DNA of 64,000 bases from Phaeosaccion multiseriatum (GCA_965112735.1 OZ218956.1:2852001-2916000), one strand, 5' to 3'. Shown: positions 1 through 13,044, counted from the first letter of the stretch. Program-made: numbers and translations. Notes: a model not told the origin generated them from the letters alone.

Positions 1-265
1 GAGTCGATGATGGTGAAGGGAGCCTCGCGGCACCCTTTTGCTGTCTCGGCGTTGCTGCACCCTTTATCGGGTTTCATGGCTCCGAGGGCAAATAGGCGCA
101 TGACAACTTTAACCGTTACAACTTTAAGCGTCATTCTCGCCCTCCCTCCCTCCCCCCTCCCCCCTCCCCCCTCCCAATAGAGCATTATATCAAGTGATGG
201 AAACGTTGGTTTGTGTGCTTGCACTGGCACTGACACATTCCCCCGCTGCTGCTTGGCTGCTGCAG

Positions 266-1442
<1,177 letters not shown>

Positions 1443-2366
1443 TAGAACAAGAACCGCAAAGAGGGGGCAGAAACCAACGCAGCTCTCATCTACTCGGCGG
1501 AGCAAGAGAATTCGCATCATCCGGTCATGGTGAGGCTTCATGCCGGAGCCACTGCTGCGTGCCGACTACGGCAGCCCACAAAGAGACTTGAGATTTGAGC
1601 AGCAGCAACGCAGTCGCTGCGGCGCTCATAGCGACAAGCGGCGTCCCAGTGCTTTGAAACGGAGGATGCTCAGGAAAGAAACCGCACCAGCGACGAGGCT
1701 ACCACATGCACTGGCGAGCTCTTTCAACTGCACAAACCACCCAGCCGGACATTCCCCTCAGCAAAGACGGGGAAGAAGGCACTCTGTGGCTGAGCGTCGG
1801 GTGCGAAGCGAGACTAGGCGACCAGTCCGTGCGGCAAGTAGCAAGGCCCCTTGTGGTGTGTGTTTGGTGCTCTGTGAATGGTCAGCAGGGCTGTGCAGTG
1901 AAGTGAAATCGCAAGGAGGATGCTCAGGAGAAGCGAGAAGGGTCCGTCGACATAACACGAAACGGAGCACCAGACGTCGTCACAGCGCACGCAGCGCAGC
2001 ACAGACTTCGTTGTTGCAGATGCACATCTATCACACCCCCGGGGGGTCGTGGCGCTTCACGTGTGCTTGTCCGGATCGCTCCCGGATCGCTCCCTGGTGA
2101 TTCTTCTGCTGAGTGGAGGGCTAGCCTCACGGTGACGGCGCATATACCGCATCGGTTGAAGGCAGGGGCATACAGGCATTGTCTGCCAGGCGAATCGATC
2201 TGTGGACAATGTCCACTGAGGAATGGAGGCGCTGCTTCCCCGTTCGGCAATTCGTCCCATTCGATTACCGATAGTGGAATGCATTTTGGGTCTTACCACT
2301 CTTTCTATACAGTGCTGGCCCACTCTTCATTCTCAGTTCTTTGAATAACGTGAATAGAGGTGTATG
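1443..2366. other. Intergenic region between convergent genes, no gene seen
   Basis: This lies between the stop of the methyltransferase (+) and the stop of the hydrolase (-), so it should hold both 3' UTRs. Frames up to about 186 codons exist but are Arg/Ser-rich, match no family and have no splice partners. A rejected frame is listed separately. Confidence 0.5.
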
Positions 2367-3105
2367 CTACACTTGAGCAAGCAGCGCAAGCACATCTCCA
2401 GTGCTCACTACCGAGTCGTTCGAAAAATGAAGCCTCATCCTCTGCAGGGCCTCCGTGTGGCCGGCCTTGCCCCTGATGGAGCTACAAGCGTCCCCTACCA
2501 CGAAAACGTCGTACTCAACCCTGTAGAAAGCGTCTAGAGCGGTCGCGAAGACGCAGAAGTCGGTGTTAATGCCTGAGATGTACACCTCACTTACTCTCTC
2601 TTCTGCCAGCCGTCGCTGTAGCTGCGAGTTGAAGAAGGCGCTGTAATTTGTCTTCGCGACGAACTCGAGGCCCAGAGCCCGCAGCTCCGGCAAGAGCCCT
2701 AGATTGAAAGAGAGATAGCGAATGGGGAGTCGGGGGATGGGAATTTGGTCGCAAATAAGAGAGAACTGACTCCCGCAAACCTGCGCGAGGAGAGTCTGCG
2801 TGTCCGACGTCGTTGTACACGCAGCTGAGAGTCGTCTCCTTCGGGTCTTCAATCCACAAGCGGCAGTCGAAGCACGCGTTGAAGGCACCGCTCCGCGATA
2901 ACTGTTGTATATTATCTATCACCTCCCCCCTCATGTAAAGATCGCTCTCCACTTGCTCGATCGTCATGTCCACCACAAGCAAGGCTCGACGCACGGGTTC
3001 CTCTCTCTCTCCTCGGCCCGCCTCCGTCTCTATCTTGCTGCTGCCATTCTCTTCCTGCCTCATCACCCTTTCCGAACCCGCGGTTTTTTCAGGAGTAGGC
3101 TGCAT
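2367..3105 (-). CDS. Isochorismatase-family cysteine hydrolase (nicotinamidase-like)
   Basis: Two exons: 3105-2781 and 2698-2367; the phase-1 junction rebuilds a Gly codon. The product is about 218 aa, normal for the family. The catalytic triad is visible: Asp46 in ALLVVDM, Lys124 in EFVAKTNYSAFF and Cys157 in ISGINTDFCVFATALDAF. The final strand VFVVGDACSS is also typical. Family members hydrolyse nicotinamide to nicotinate or related amide/ether substrates. The spacing around the Cys and the VGDACSS motif favour a nicotinamidase-like amidase in NAD salvage, but the metal-site residues were not verified. I chose ATG 3105; an in-frame ATG at 3171 would add 22 residues with a hydrophobic stretch. 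It is divergent from methylmalonyl-CoA mutase, with 279 bp between start codons. Confidence 0.82.
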
Positions 3106-3384
3106 TAGGAGGAGCGGAAAGAGAAAGAGTCGGCGAAAGTCGAGAAAAGAGCCATGTAAAGGCTCTACCATTTGTGAGTCGCAACGTATTACCACCTTCC
3201 TTCCTTTCCGCTCTCTCCCCTTTTTCTCCTTCCAGTACAAGCGCTTCCCCGCCCTCTCTTGCGTGCACTTCCGTTAGTTGAAAGCGTGCGACCCTCTCTA
3301 CCAGCTTCTCCTTCGTTCCATGCCACCAGGCTCTGGTAAAAGGTAACTTTACCCGAAAGTAGGCCCGTTGAGCCACAAGGAGAG
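3106..3384. promoter_or_regulatory. Putative bidirectional promoter (hydrolase / methylmalonyl-CoA mutase)
   Basis: A 279-bp gap separates the two divergent start codons. It must hold both 5' UTRs and promoters. No TATA box at a fixed distance was recognised. If the upstream ATG at 3171 is used, the gap falls to 213 bp. Inference from gene arrangement only. Confidence 0.5.
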
Positions 3385-5134
3385 ATGGCATCTCGGTTGC
3401 TTCTACGGAGGCTGACGAGACTGCACCCCAGGGTCATCAGCGTACAAAGAGCAATATCCAGTCTGGACCTATCCACGAAGCACAGCAGTGGAAGAAATAC
3501 AGCCATCGACGGGGGCGGGCGAGTAGTTGTGGGCACCAGCTTCAACGTTGAAAAAAGGAGGAAGGGAAGCAAGAGCAAGAGCCGTCGCAGGGCGCTGTCA
3601 TCGACATCAGAAGCAGGAAGCGATGACACGGGGAGTTATGATCCGCGCTGGGCGGCTGCTGCCAAGAAGGAGCTGAGAGGCAAGGTTAGTCCATGCCGGG
3701 CGAAACTTCGGCCCTCTCCTCGTTTCGTGGGCCAAGCGGACCCTTGGGTGTCCCGAACCAGAGCTTCTTCCTCTCTCACCCGACCCCTTGAATTCTCTTG
3801 CTCTTCCGAACTGCCACCTCTTCTTGTCCCCCATCAACCAACACAAACACGACCTTTGATGTTGCTGCTGCTCTGGTGCTGATGCTGCCGCCTACCGTTG
3901 GGGGCGTTCTGATGCTGCCGCCTACCGTTGGGGGCGTTCTGATGCATCAGCCCATCAAAGACACCCCAACCGCCGAGGGTATTCCTCTCAAGCCTATGTA
4001 CGCCGCAGCACCCCCCTCTCCGGACGGTGCCCAGCAGCAGCAGAAGGAGCAGGAGGATGGGTACCCCGGTGTGCCCCCTTACACCAGGGGGCCATATGCC
4101 ACCATGTACACAGCGCGGCCGTGGACCATTCGGCAGTACGCAGGCTTCAGCACAGCCGAGGAGAGCAACGCCTTCTACAAGAAGAACATCTTGGCGGGGC
4201 AGCAAGGCCTCAGCGTCGCCTTCGACCTCGCCACGCACAGAGGATACGACTCCGACCATGAGAGGGTCGTGGGGGACGTGGGGATGGCAGGTGGGTGGGG
4301 GGCTGGGTCGAGCAGGCGGGGAAAGGGTTGGGTGGGTGACTGGGTGGGTGGGCGGGGAAGGGGGTGGGGTGCCATCGGGAAGTACCCTGAAGCCTTGTAT
4401 CGAAGGGGGGGGGAGTGCGTTGTCTATGTGAGCCAGCTGTGAGCCAGCCTCCATATAGAGCGGCACAGCAGATAATCGGGCTCTCCTGTCCCGTCCGTAA
4501 CCCCACCCCACCCCATGTTGACATACGTAATCGTTCCCACCCGCCCCTCCCCCTCCCCTCTGCGGCCCTGCGGCTCTTGTCTCCACAAACAGGGGTGCCA
4601 ATTGACACCGTGGAGGACATGAAGCTCCTCTTCGACGGCATCCCCCTCGACAAGATGAGCGTGAGCATGACCATGAACGGGGCGGTGCTGCCCGTGCTGG
4701 CCATGTGGGTGGTGGCGGCGGAGGAGCAGGGCGTGCGGCAGGACCAGCTCAAGGGCACCATCCAGAATGATATACTCAAGGTGGGGCGGAGCGGGGCGAG
4801 GTGGGGTGGGGTGGTGTGGTGTGGGGCAAATGATACCTAGAAAGATGGATGGGTAGAAACATGCCTGTACTCTTTGTGTGCCCCCTCTCACTCCTCTGCT
4901 CTCCTCTCCCCTCTGTCCGCTGCCCCTCTATCCTCCCGTCCCACTCACTCCTCTTCTCTCTGTCTCTGTCTCTGACGTCAATGAAATCAGGAGTTTATGG
5001 TGCGTAACACCTTCATCTACCCCCCCTCCCCCTCCATGCGCATCGTGGGGGACATCTTCGGTTACACGAGTGTGCACATGCCCAGCTACAACAGCATCAG
5101 CATCAGCGGGTACCACATGCAGGTGCGATGGGTC

Positions 5135-5181
<47 letters not shown>

Positions 5182-5712
5182 CAGAGGGGAAGGTGGAGGG
5201 AGTAGTTCGATAGTGAGAAGGAGCTAGTGAAGTGCAGGTGAGAGAGAGAGAGGTGGAGGTGTGGTTACGGAAGGATGAAGGATGGCGATATACACATCTC
5301 TCTTCTCTTTCTCAATCTCTCTGTCACACACACACACGTCTGACAATGGTCGTCCTCCCTCACCCCCCCCCCCTCTACTCTGCGTCTCCTTCTCTTTCTA
5401 TTCGCTGCTGTACAATTACCAACAAATTTCCGCTGCTGTTGACCCCCTGTATCACCACCCCCTCCTGCAGGAGGCGGGTGCGGACTCCAAACTGGAGCTG
5501 GCCTTCACCGTCGCCGACGGCCTCGAGTACCTGTCCACAGCCGTCAAGGCGGGTCTCGAGGTGGACAAGGTGGCCCCTCGCTTCTCCTTCTTCTTCTGCG
5601 TGGGCATGAGCATGTACATGGAGATTGCCAAGCTCAGGGCCGCCAGGAAGCTCTGGTACACGCTCGTCACGGAAAGATACAAGCCGAACAACCCCAAGGT
5701 GCGGTGTGTGTG

Positions 5713-5791
<79 letters not shown>

Positions 5792-6206
5792 GTGTCTGTC
5801 TATCTGTCTGTCTGTCTGTCTGTTCTGTCTGTCTGTCTGCCTGCCTGTCTGTCTCTTCTGTCTGTCTGCCTGCGTGTCTGCCTGTCTACCTGTCTGTCTA
5901 TCTGTCTATTTGTGTGTCTGTCTGTGTGTCTGTCTGTGTGTGTGTCTGTCTGCCTGTCTGTCTGTTCTGCCTGTCTGTCTGTTCTGCCTGCCTGTCTGTT
6001 CTGCTTGTCTGTCTGTTCTGCCTGTGTCTGTCTGCCTGTGCGTGTGCGTGTGCGTGTGCTTGTGGCGCCGTGTGTGTGCGTTTGTGTGTATGCGTGTGTA
6101 CACTCGTCATCTCCCTGTCTCATGTCCATCCCTGCCCACGCGCCTCTGTTTGTCACTGCCCATGTCTTTCGTCGTTGCTGTTGCTGTGCTGCCTCTCTCT
6201 CGTTCC

Positions 6207-6238
<32 letters not shown>

Positions 6239-9200
6239 TTCTCTCTGTGTCTCTCTCTCTTTCTCTCTCTCTCTCCCTCTCTCTCTGTGTGTGTCTCTCT
6301 CTCCCTCTCTCTCTCTCTGTCTCTCTCTCTGTTCTCCAGAGCGCCATTTTGCGCACGCATTGCCAAACCTCCGGCTACTCCCTGACCGAGCAGGACCCCT
6401 ACAACAATGTCGTGCGGACAACTGTGGAGGGCATGGCCGCCGTCATGGGAGGCACGCAGGTGCGGTGTGACAGTGTGGTGGGGCGTGATGTTGGGGGGGG
6501 GGGGGGGGAAAGCACAAGCGGACGGACGAGGAAGCTTCCTCATTAGACTCACAGGCTCGACGACTGGAGACTGAGTGCTTGTACTTGCGCACCACCACTG
6601 CGTCTCTTTTGCCTTTCGCAGTGCACTCGCTCACCTGCTTCTCTGCTTCCCTCCCCCCCTCTCCCTTCTTCCCTCCCTCCCTCCACCCGCAGAGCCTTCA
6701 CACCAACTCGTTCGATGAGGCAATGGGCCTTCCCACGGCGACCAGCTCAAGAATCGCTCGCAACACTCAGCTCATCCTTCAAAAGGTGAGGGGAGGGGAT
6801 GGCAGTGGATGGGGAAGGATGCGAGGGGATGGCAGTGGAGAGGGAAGGATGGCAGTGGTGGGGAGTGAGCTGAGGCTGCGGGAGTCATGAGGGACGGCAG
6901 TAGATAAGGGATAATGGGGAGGGGATGGCAGTGGATGGAGAGAGCTGAGGCGGCAACAGTCAAGACGAAAGGGTGTGCAGAAAACAGCGACCGACGGGCA
7001 TACCCTCTCTCTCTGCGTGTCTCTCACACACAACACACACGCTCTTTGTGGCTCTCTCCTCTGCTGCCCCCTTCGCAGGAGACGCTGTTGTGCTCAGTGG
7101 CTGACCCTTGGGGGGGCAGTTACATGATGGAGGCCCTGACGGATGACATGTTCGAGGGGGCCATGGACATCGTCAGGGAGGTGCGTGTATCACAACAAGA
7201 GTCAACAAGCGTTACGAGAGTGTAACGTCTATCAAGAGAAGGCGGCCTTCCTTCCTTCCCTTCCCTTCCCTTCCCTTCCTTTGCTTTGCCCAAGCACGCT
7301 TTTAGAGGGAGGTGGATGTGCGACAACGAGAGAGGAATCATCCAACCTCCCCGGCAGAGAAAGTGCCTGTGCCTCACGTCCCTTGTAACTGCCACCCCCC
7401 CCCCCCCCCACTCCTCGCGGGACGACTGACCGATCCCCCCTCCCTCCCCTCCCTCCTTCGCCCGTCACACACAAACACACACACACACACACAAGGTGGA
7501 TGAGGCAGGAGGCATGACCAAGTACATTGAGAGTGGCTCTGCCAAGCTGCGCATCGAGGAGAGCGCCCTCCGCAAGCAAGCACGCATCGACTCCAAGCAA
7601 GAGGTGGTGGTGGGGGTCAATGCGCACAGACTGCCCGAGGGATCGAAGGATGCCGACTCGGAGGTCAACGTGCTGCAGATTGACAATACAGCCGTACGAC
7701 TTGGTCAAGTGCAGCGCCTGGAGGAGGTGAAGCGAACAAGGGATGAGGCCATGGCTCAGGTGTGTGTGTGTGGGTGCGTGCGTGCGTGCGTGCGTGGGTG
7801 GGTGAGTGGATTGGGTGGGTACGTGGATGCGTGGATGGGTGGGTGGGTGGGTGGGTGGGTGAGTGAGTGTGTGTGTGTGTGGGTGAGTGAGTGGGTGTGT
7901 GTGTGTGGGGTGGCTGAGTGGGCGGGTGCGAATCCTGCCTGATGGCTTTGTGTGTGTTTGCTTTGAAATATCATGTTGGTGTGTCGGGGGAGGGATGGAT
8001 GGCAGTGGATGGATGAGAGACACACAGCACCACTATTCCCTCCTATCCGCGGCCGAGACACGATCGGTCCTTGCCCTCTCCCCGTCTGCCTAAGCGTACA
8101 ACCCCCTTCCTGTCTCACGCACTTTGTCTGCCCCACATTCCCTTCCCTTCCCTCCCCTCCCCATCCACTGCCATCAATCTTCATCCACTGCCATCCCTCT
8201 CCATCCACGACTCAGGCGTGTCTGGAGCAGCTCCGCGAGTCGGCACGCATGACTGAGTCAACAAGTGCCGGTGACCACCCCATGAACCTTCTCGGGCTGA
8301 GTATCGCCGCGGCAAGGGCGAGGTGCACACTTGGCGAGATTTCCAGGTAGGGTCAGGAGAGGGAGGGTGGCTGTGAATGAAGAAGAGGGGGAGGGGAGGG
8401 GAGGCGCGCAAGAGGTGAAGACTCTCATCACTCTCATCACACAAGCGGAGAGGAGGCGGCGATGAAGGGGGCTTGGGCTGTCGCCTCTTGTCTCCGTCTC
8501 CTGATGCCTCTGAATCGCTTCCCTCCCCTCTTTCCCTTCCCTCTCTCCCTCCCCCCGTCCCTCCCTCCCTCCCTCCCTCCCTCACTCACTCTCTCTCTCT
8601 CTGTCTCCCTCCCTCTCCCTCCCCCAACCCCTCCCTCCCTCCTTCCTTCCCTTCCTACTACCGCAGCGCTCTCGAGGACGTGTGGGGGCGCCATCGCCCC
8701 ATTTCCCAAGTCGTGAGCGGTGCCTACGGCAGCGAGTTCAAGGGGGAGGAGGGGGAGGAGGAGGGGGAGGAGAGCGGGGCCCAGCACGAATATGCAGAGG
8801 TGCTCAAGAGCGTGGGGGAGTTTGCGGAACGGGCGGGCAGGCAGCCGCGGATACTTGTCGCAAAGATGGGTCAGGACGGTCACGACCGGGGTGGGAAGGT
8901 GAGCGAGAGAGGAGTAGGAGGGGCAAGAGACGAGCCACCTCGCCCCTCCGCGCGGAAGGAGAGAGTAGAGGCGAGGGTAGAGGCGAGAGCAGAGGCAAGG
9001 GGCAGCCGCTCCACCACCCACCCCACCTCTCCATGGAGGTTTCCAAGAGGAGTGGCGAGGGATGGGGGTGAATCAGCGGCTTGAGGGGGGTGGGCGACAC
9101 CCATGAGCGACGGTCGGCGACGGTCGGCGACGGTCAGCGACCAAATACCACCGATGTCTGCCGATGCCTCGCTGTCCCCGCCTCTTCCCTCCCTCCCTCC

Positions 9201-10499
9201 CCATCCTCTGCCGTCCTCTAGCGAAGCAGCGCTAAGCCTCCCCACCCTCCCCTTCCATCCGCTGCCATCTTCTCACTCTCGCGAAGGTGATTGCCTCAGG
9301 CTTCGCTGACTTGGGCTACGATGTGGACATTGGGCCCCTGTTCCAGACACCAGCGGAGGCGGCCAGGCAGGCTGTGGACGGAGACGTGCATGCCGTTGGA
9401 GTCAGCACACAGGTGGGTGGGGTAGGGTGGGTCGGGGGAGGGGAGGGGAGGGGAGGGGAGGGGATGGCAGTGGATGGCAGGGGAGGGGAGGGGAGGGGAT
9501 GGGAGGGAGGGGGAGAGGGAGGGGAGGGAGGGGAGGGGATGGCAATGGACGGGGCGGAGGGAAGGGAACGGGAGGCGAGAGCATGCTGTGCTCGGATCTG
9601 TATCTCCCTTTCCCCTCACTGACGTGCGTTGATTGCTTGGTTGGTGTGGCTCTTGCCCTTGTCTTTTTGTGCCTTGTGCCTCTACCGCCCGCCTCCCCTC
9701 CTCGGGCCGTGCCGGTCTCGCCGCTGCTACAGGCCGCGGGGCACAAAACGCTGGTTCCAGCGCTGATTGCGGTGAGTATTGAACCAACCAACCAACCAAC
9801 CAACCACCCAACCACTCACTGACCATGTTGTGAGACGAAGGAAGGCTCTGCTCTCTGCTGCTCTGCGCTGCGTCCTCCCTTGGGGGCGATGTCCTGTCCT
9901 GCTGCTGCTGAGGGCTGTGCTTTGCCTGTCACTGCCCGTTCGATGAATTGAAAGATGCCCGTGAATATGCCCATTTGCCCGTGAATAGACCCATATTATC
10001 CTGAACGTGCCCGTTGGCCCGTGAATAGACCCATGTTATCCTGAACATGCCCATATTCCCCTGAATGTGCTCACATGCTGCCCGTGCAGGAGCTGAAGAA
10101 GCTTGGGGCCGAGGACATTGTGGTGGTGTGCGGAGGGGTCATACCCACTCAGGTGGGGCTTAGGCTGAAGATTGGCAGGCCCCTCGTCCCCCCTCATCAC
10201 CCCTACTCTGCTTCAATCGCCCCCCCCTCCCCTCCTCCTGCAATCGCCTCCCCCTCCCCTCCCCCTGCTTCAATCGCCTCCCCCTCCCCTCTCCCTGCTT
10301 CAATCACCTCCCCCTCCCCTCTCCCTGCTATCGCCTCCCCCTCCCCTCCTCCCCCCGTCAGGACTACGCCGACCTCTACTCTGCGGGAGTGGTGGGCATA
10401 TTCGGGCCGGGCACGCGCATCACAACGGCCGCCCTGGACGTGCTCAAGGCCATCGATGCCAAGCAGCAGCAGCAGCAGGGGGGGGGGGGGGCGCGTTGA
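3385..10499 (+). CDS. MUT: Methylmalonyl-CoA mutase, mitochondrial, adenosylcobalamin-dependent
   Basis: Fifteen exons: 3385-3684, 3951-4290, 4593-4780, 4991-5122, 5471-5698, 6340-6459, 6693-6785, 7079-7180, 7496-7759, 8216-8346, 8667-8898, 9287-9412, 9733-9771, 10090-10152, 10362-10499. All phases agree, giving about 831 aa. The enzyme isomerises (R)-methylmalonyl-CoA to succinyl-CoA in propionate and branched-chain catabolism. The N-terminus [19 protein letters not shown] is an Arg-rich mitochondrial presequence. The TIM-barrel part carries [35 protein letters not shown] and [14 protein letters not shown]. The cobalamin domain has [11 protein letters not shown], with axial His near residue 705, then DVDIGPLF and FGPGTR. 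Oddities: an acidic insert ([10 protein letters not shown]) in exon 11, Gln rather than Leu in the VGVSTQAAGHK segment, and a Gln5-Gly4 C-terminal tail. This is the single-chain layout of mitochondrial mutases. Confidence 0.97.
3881..3943 (+). repeat. 30-bp tandem duplication at the end of mutase intron 1
   Basis: A 30-bp unit beginning tgatgctgccgcctaccg is present twice in direct tandem immediately upstream of the acceptor at 3950. A third partial copy of its start (tgatgc) leads into the AG. The frame stays open, so it could be mistaken for coding sequence, but it has no counterpart in the mutase family. Confidence 0.75.
5134..5181 (+). repeat. (GA)n microsatellite in mutase intron 4
   Basis: Nearly perfect (AG)n begins shortly after the donor at 5123. 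It is purine-rich on the sense strand, unlike most tracts near acceptors in this gene. Confidence 0.85.
5705..6330 (+). repeat. Compound (TCTG)n / (TC)n microsatellite filling mutase intron 5
   Basis: Intron 5 (5699-6339) starts gtgcggtgtgtgtgtctg and runs as (GTCT)n with interruptions to about 6040. It then passes through a TG-rich stretch and unique sequence, and (TC)n from about 6195 leads into the acceptor at 6339. The GT-rich half abuts the donor and the CT-rich half abuts the acceptor. Cys/Val/Ser-rich frames across it are spurious. Confidence 0.9.
9950..10075 (+). repeat. Degenerate ~40-bp direct repeats in mutase intron 13
   Basis: Units built from gcccgtgaatagacccat and ttatcctgaacgtgccc recur two to three times with point differences, just before the acceptor at 10089. 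The block is AT-richer than its surroundings. Confidence 0.75.
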
Positions 10500-10831
10500 G
10501 GCAGAAGGCTCTGGTGCACTAGGCCTGTGGTCCCTCTGGCTCTGCTCTTGGTCGCTGGTCTCTTGCTCGTCCCAGCTTTGGTTGAGGATCCGCGACCGCG
10601 GCGAGCTCCGCTTCAGATAGAGAAGAGAGCGAGAGAGAAGAGATGGAGCAGAGAGAAACACTTTTGACTGAGCTGCCCCCACAGTTACAGAACAGTCGAG
10701 AACAAAGAAGAAAAATGAAACTCAAACTGGGCCATTCATCTTTTTCACTTTTCCACTTTTCCTTCACCCCGACAGAGAGAAATAAAAAACCGCGCCCTAC
10801 TTTTCTCTGAGAAAGCCTCCAAGTGTAGAGA
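10500..10831. promoter_or_regulatory. Spacer between mutase and first small Hsp gene; probable promoter
   Basis: Contains the mutase 3' UTR and the 5' region of the first small Hsp. A pyrimidine-rich motif, tttttcacttttccac, lies near 10741-10757, about 80 bp before the ATG. A palindromic ttctctgagaa is near 10803. No canonical three-unit heat-shock element was found. Confidence 0.4.
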
Positions 10832-12229
10832 ATGTCTCTCCTCGCACGTCCGCTCCGCAGTGGCCTTCGCGCCAGGAATCGCCTCGGTCCGCTGGTAGGA
10901 AAAAGGGGGTCAAAAAAGAAGCCGGGGAAGGAGATGGGTTGAAAGGTTGAGAAGGTCAAGGCTCCTCTCCGCAATTTCCTCCACCCGCGTTCTCCTTGAT
11001 TCCCTATCCCATTCTTCATCTAACATCTGATTGGACTTGCGATGAACGCCGTGTGGGAATATAGGGGCAGCAGATGGATGCTTTCAGGCGAAGCTTCGGC
11101 CTTGAAGACATGCTCGAAGGTACGGTTGAGCAGCGGGGCGCCAGCAACTCTTGAGCTCACAGCCTCTTCCATCTTTATCTTACTACAATACTTCAGATAT
11201 GCTGGACTGGAACGCCGAGACTGCGCGCTTCGCCATGCCTGTGCCCAAAGTGAGCTGCTCAGGTGCGTATCTTCTGTTATTGAAGGGGAGCGGAGCGGCG
11301 CCACAAAGGACTTCCTCACCCCAGACAACGTGTTCTGCCTTGTGCCTTCCTCCTCTTCGCGCTTTGGTGGCATCTTACTCTCGAACTGTATCTTCAGAGA
11401 CGGACAAGGCCGTACACGTGTCGGCGGAGCTACCGGGAGTCAAGAAGGACGACATCAAGTAAGTGTCTTTTGGCTTCGGCTCGATGCTCCGCTCAGTATG
11501 GGCTGCCTTCGGTGGACTGTTCCCCTGCTGCTCCACTCACCAAACTCTTCTGCTTCTGCTTGCTTGCTTTTGGAGCAGCGTCCACTTCGACCAAGCCTCT
11601 CGCAGACTTACCATCACGGCGGAGACCAAGGACGAGCTCGAAGAGAACGACGAAACGAAAGACCATACCTTCCACTTCTCGGATCGGTGCGTGCGTACGG
11701 GCGGGTGGGCGTGATGCTCAGGGCTCTTGTAAGCCGCCTGGCGTCTCGCTTGTCTCTTAACAAGTCCTGAGTGAAGCATATGACCTAGCGAGCGAGCGGA
11801 AGGCGTGCGTGTGACTTGGCGCGCCCCTCATTGCCCTTCCTCCCCCCCCCCCTCTCCTTGGGGTCCCTGTGCCGCCGCCACCCCCCCTGCTCTCTGCCTC
11901 CTTTTGTCGCCCGCTCCTCCGCCCTCTTTTTGCAGCGTTTTCGGGAAGGTCCAGCGGGCCTTTACCCTTCCCGAGACCGTCACCTCGGCGGAGGGCTCCA
12001 AGGCCACCTTCGAAGGGTGAGTTGTGACTTGCTGGAGCGGGTGAGGCCGAGCCACCCGCGTGCTGCGTCTCTCTCGGCCCGTTCCCCTTACACGTTTGCT
12101 TCTGTCGCTTGTTGCCTGCCTGTCTGCTCTGACTGCTTGCTTCGTGTGCCTGAAAGGGACGGAGTCCTCCGGCTGGAATTCACCAAGAGCCAGCCCTCCG
12201 CGAATGTCTCCAAGATCGAGATCGATTAG
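10832..12229 (+). CDS. Small heat shock protein 1 (HSP20/alpha-crystallin), probably mitochondrial
   Basis: Seven exons: 10832-10894, 11071-11119, 11197-11262, 11398-11458, 11579-11686, 11936-12016, 12157-12229; intron phases 0,1,1,2,2,2; product about 166 aa. ATP-independent holdase chaperone. The alpha-crystallin domain reads ETDKAVHVSAELPGVKKDD, then VHFDQASRRLTITAE, a variable loop, FGKVQRAFTLPETV and DGVLRLEFTK. These are the hallmark beta strands and the G-x-L element. The N-terminus MSLLARPLRSGLRARNRLG is Arg-rich and lacks acidic residues, so mitochondrial import is likely (plastid possible). Exon 2 starts in a cagcag pair, so the acceptor could shift by one codon. First of three tandem small Hsp genes; its 3' flank resembles that of the third copy. 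Confidence 0.9.
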
Positions 12230-13044
12230 GGTAGGCGCCAAGAGCAGAGATCGGTAGGCGGCCCGGGGGGGGGGGGAGGGCACCGTCGGCACACAAGCTC
12301 ATCATGCCTCATGATGATGATGATCATCATCATCATCACCACAGTGCTCGGGGTTTCACGTGAAGCCTCTTGGCTGTCGTCTGGTGTTGAGGCAGAGAGC
12401 GGTGGTGCACTCGTCCGGCGATGAGGCAGCGAGGTCGTAACCGTCACCTGAGAGCGCCGGGGGGGGGCTGAGGGATGGCCTGCCGTGGGGGCAAAGGGGA
12501 GTGGCTCGGAAGCCCAAGTGTATAAGCCCAAGTGTATATCGGGGGAGGGGATGTGGAAAGGCAGAGCAAGGCAAGCGAGTAGTATGAGAAGGGGAGCGAA
12601 AAAGCACACACACACGCACACACACACACACACATTTTGGTATACTTTATTATTGGCACACGGAGTAGCGAATGAAACACAATAAGAGTAGAAATTTGGT
12701 GCACGTATCCTTACGGCCCCATCTGGTTACTGATTACGGCCGGCCGGCTGGCTGCAGCAGCCGTGCCTGATTACTGATTATGGCCGGTGTTAGCCGGGCC
12801 TGATTACCCGCACACTGTAAACCTTGTCCAGCCCCGAAAGTAGGACGAAGAGGCTCAATTCGCCTACTAGTCTCCAGACCCAAAATAGAAAGAAAAGGCT
12901 ACTAGTGGCCTGGGCTGGTCTGTCTACAACTGAAACTGGAACGAGTAAGGCAGTGAATGGACTCGACCCCGCCATGCCCCGCCATGTCAAGCCGAGCCCA
13001 GATTTTTAACCCTGCCACCCAGACGCCCCCTCTCTGTACAAAAG
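12230..13044. other. Spacer between small Hsp 1 and 2
   Basis: The 3' UTR of copy 1, with a palindromic (ATG)n(ATC)n run near 12310-12340, a (CA)n tract at 12606-12634 and GGCCGG-rich sequence at 12738-12790. Segments around 12360-12430 and 12500-12690 resemble the sequence after small Hsp 3. No additional gene seen. Confidence 0.55.

Noticed and set aside
1540-2100. 186-codon Arg/Ser-rich frame
   Set aside because: Lies in a convergent intergenic region, has no splice partners, no conserved motif and a composition expected from GC-rich noncoding DNA.
5625-6546. Cys/Val/Leu/Ser-rich frames of about 280 codons
   Set aside because: They translate the TCTG and TC repeats of mutase intron 5; the mutase exons on both sides splice in phase.
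10519-11019. Minus-strand frame of 166 codons upstream of small Hsp 1
   Set aside because: Antisense to the promoter, first exon and first intron of small Hsp 1, whose plus-strand exons are in phase and encode a credible leader.
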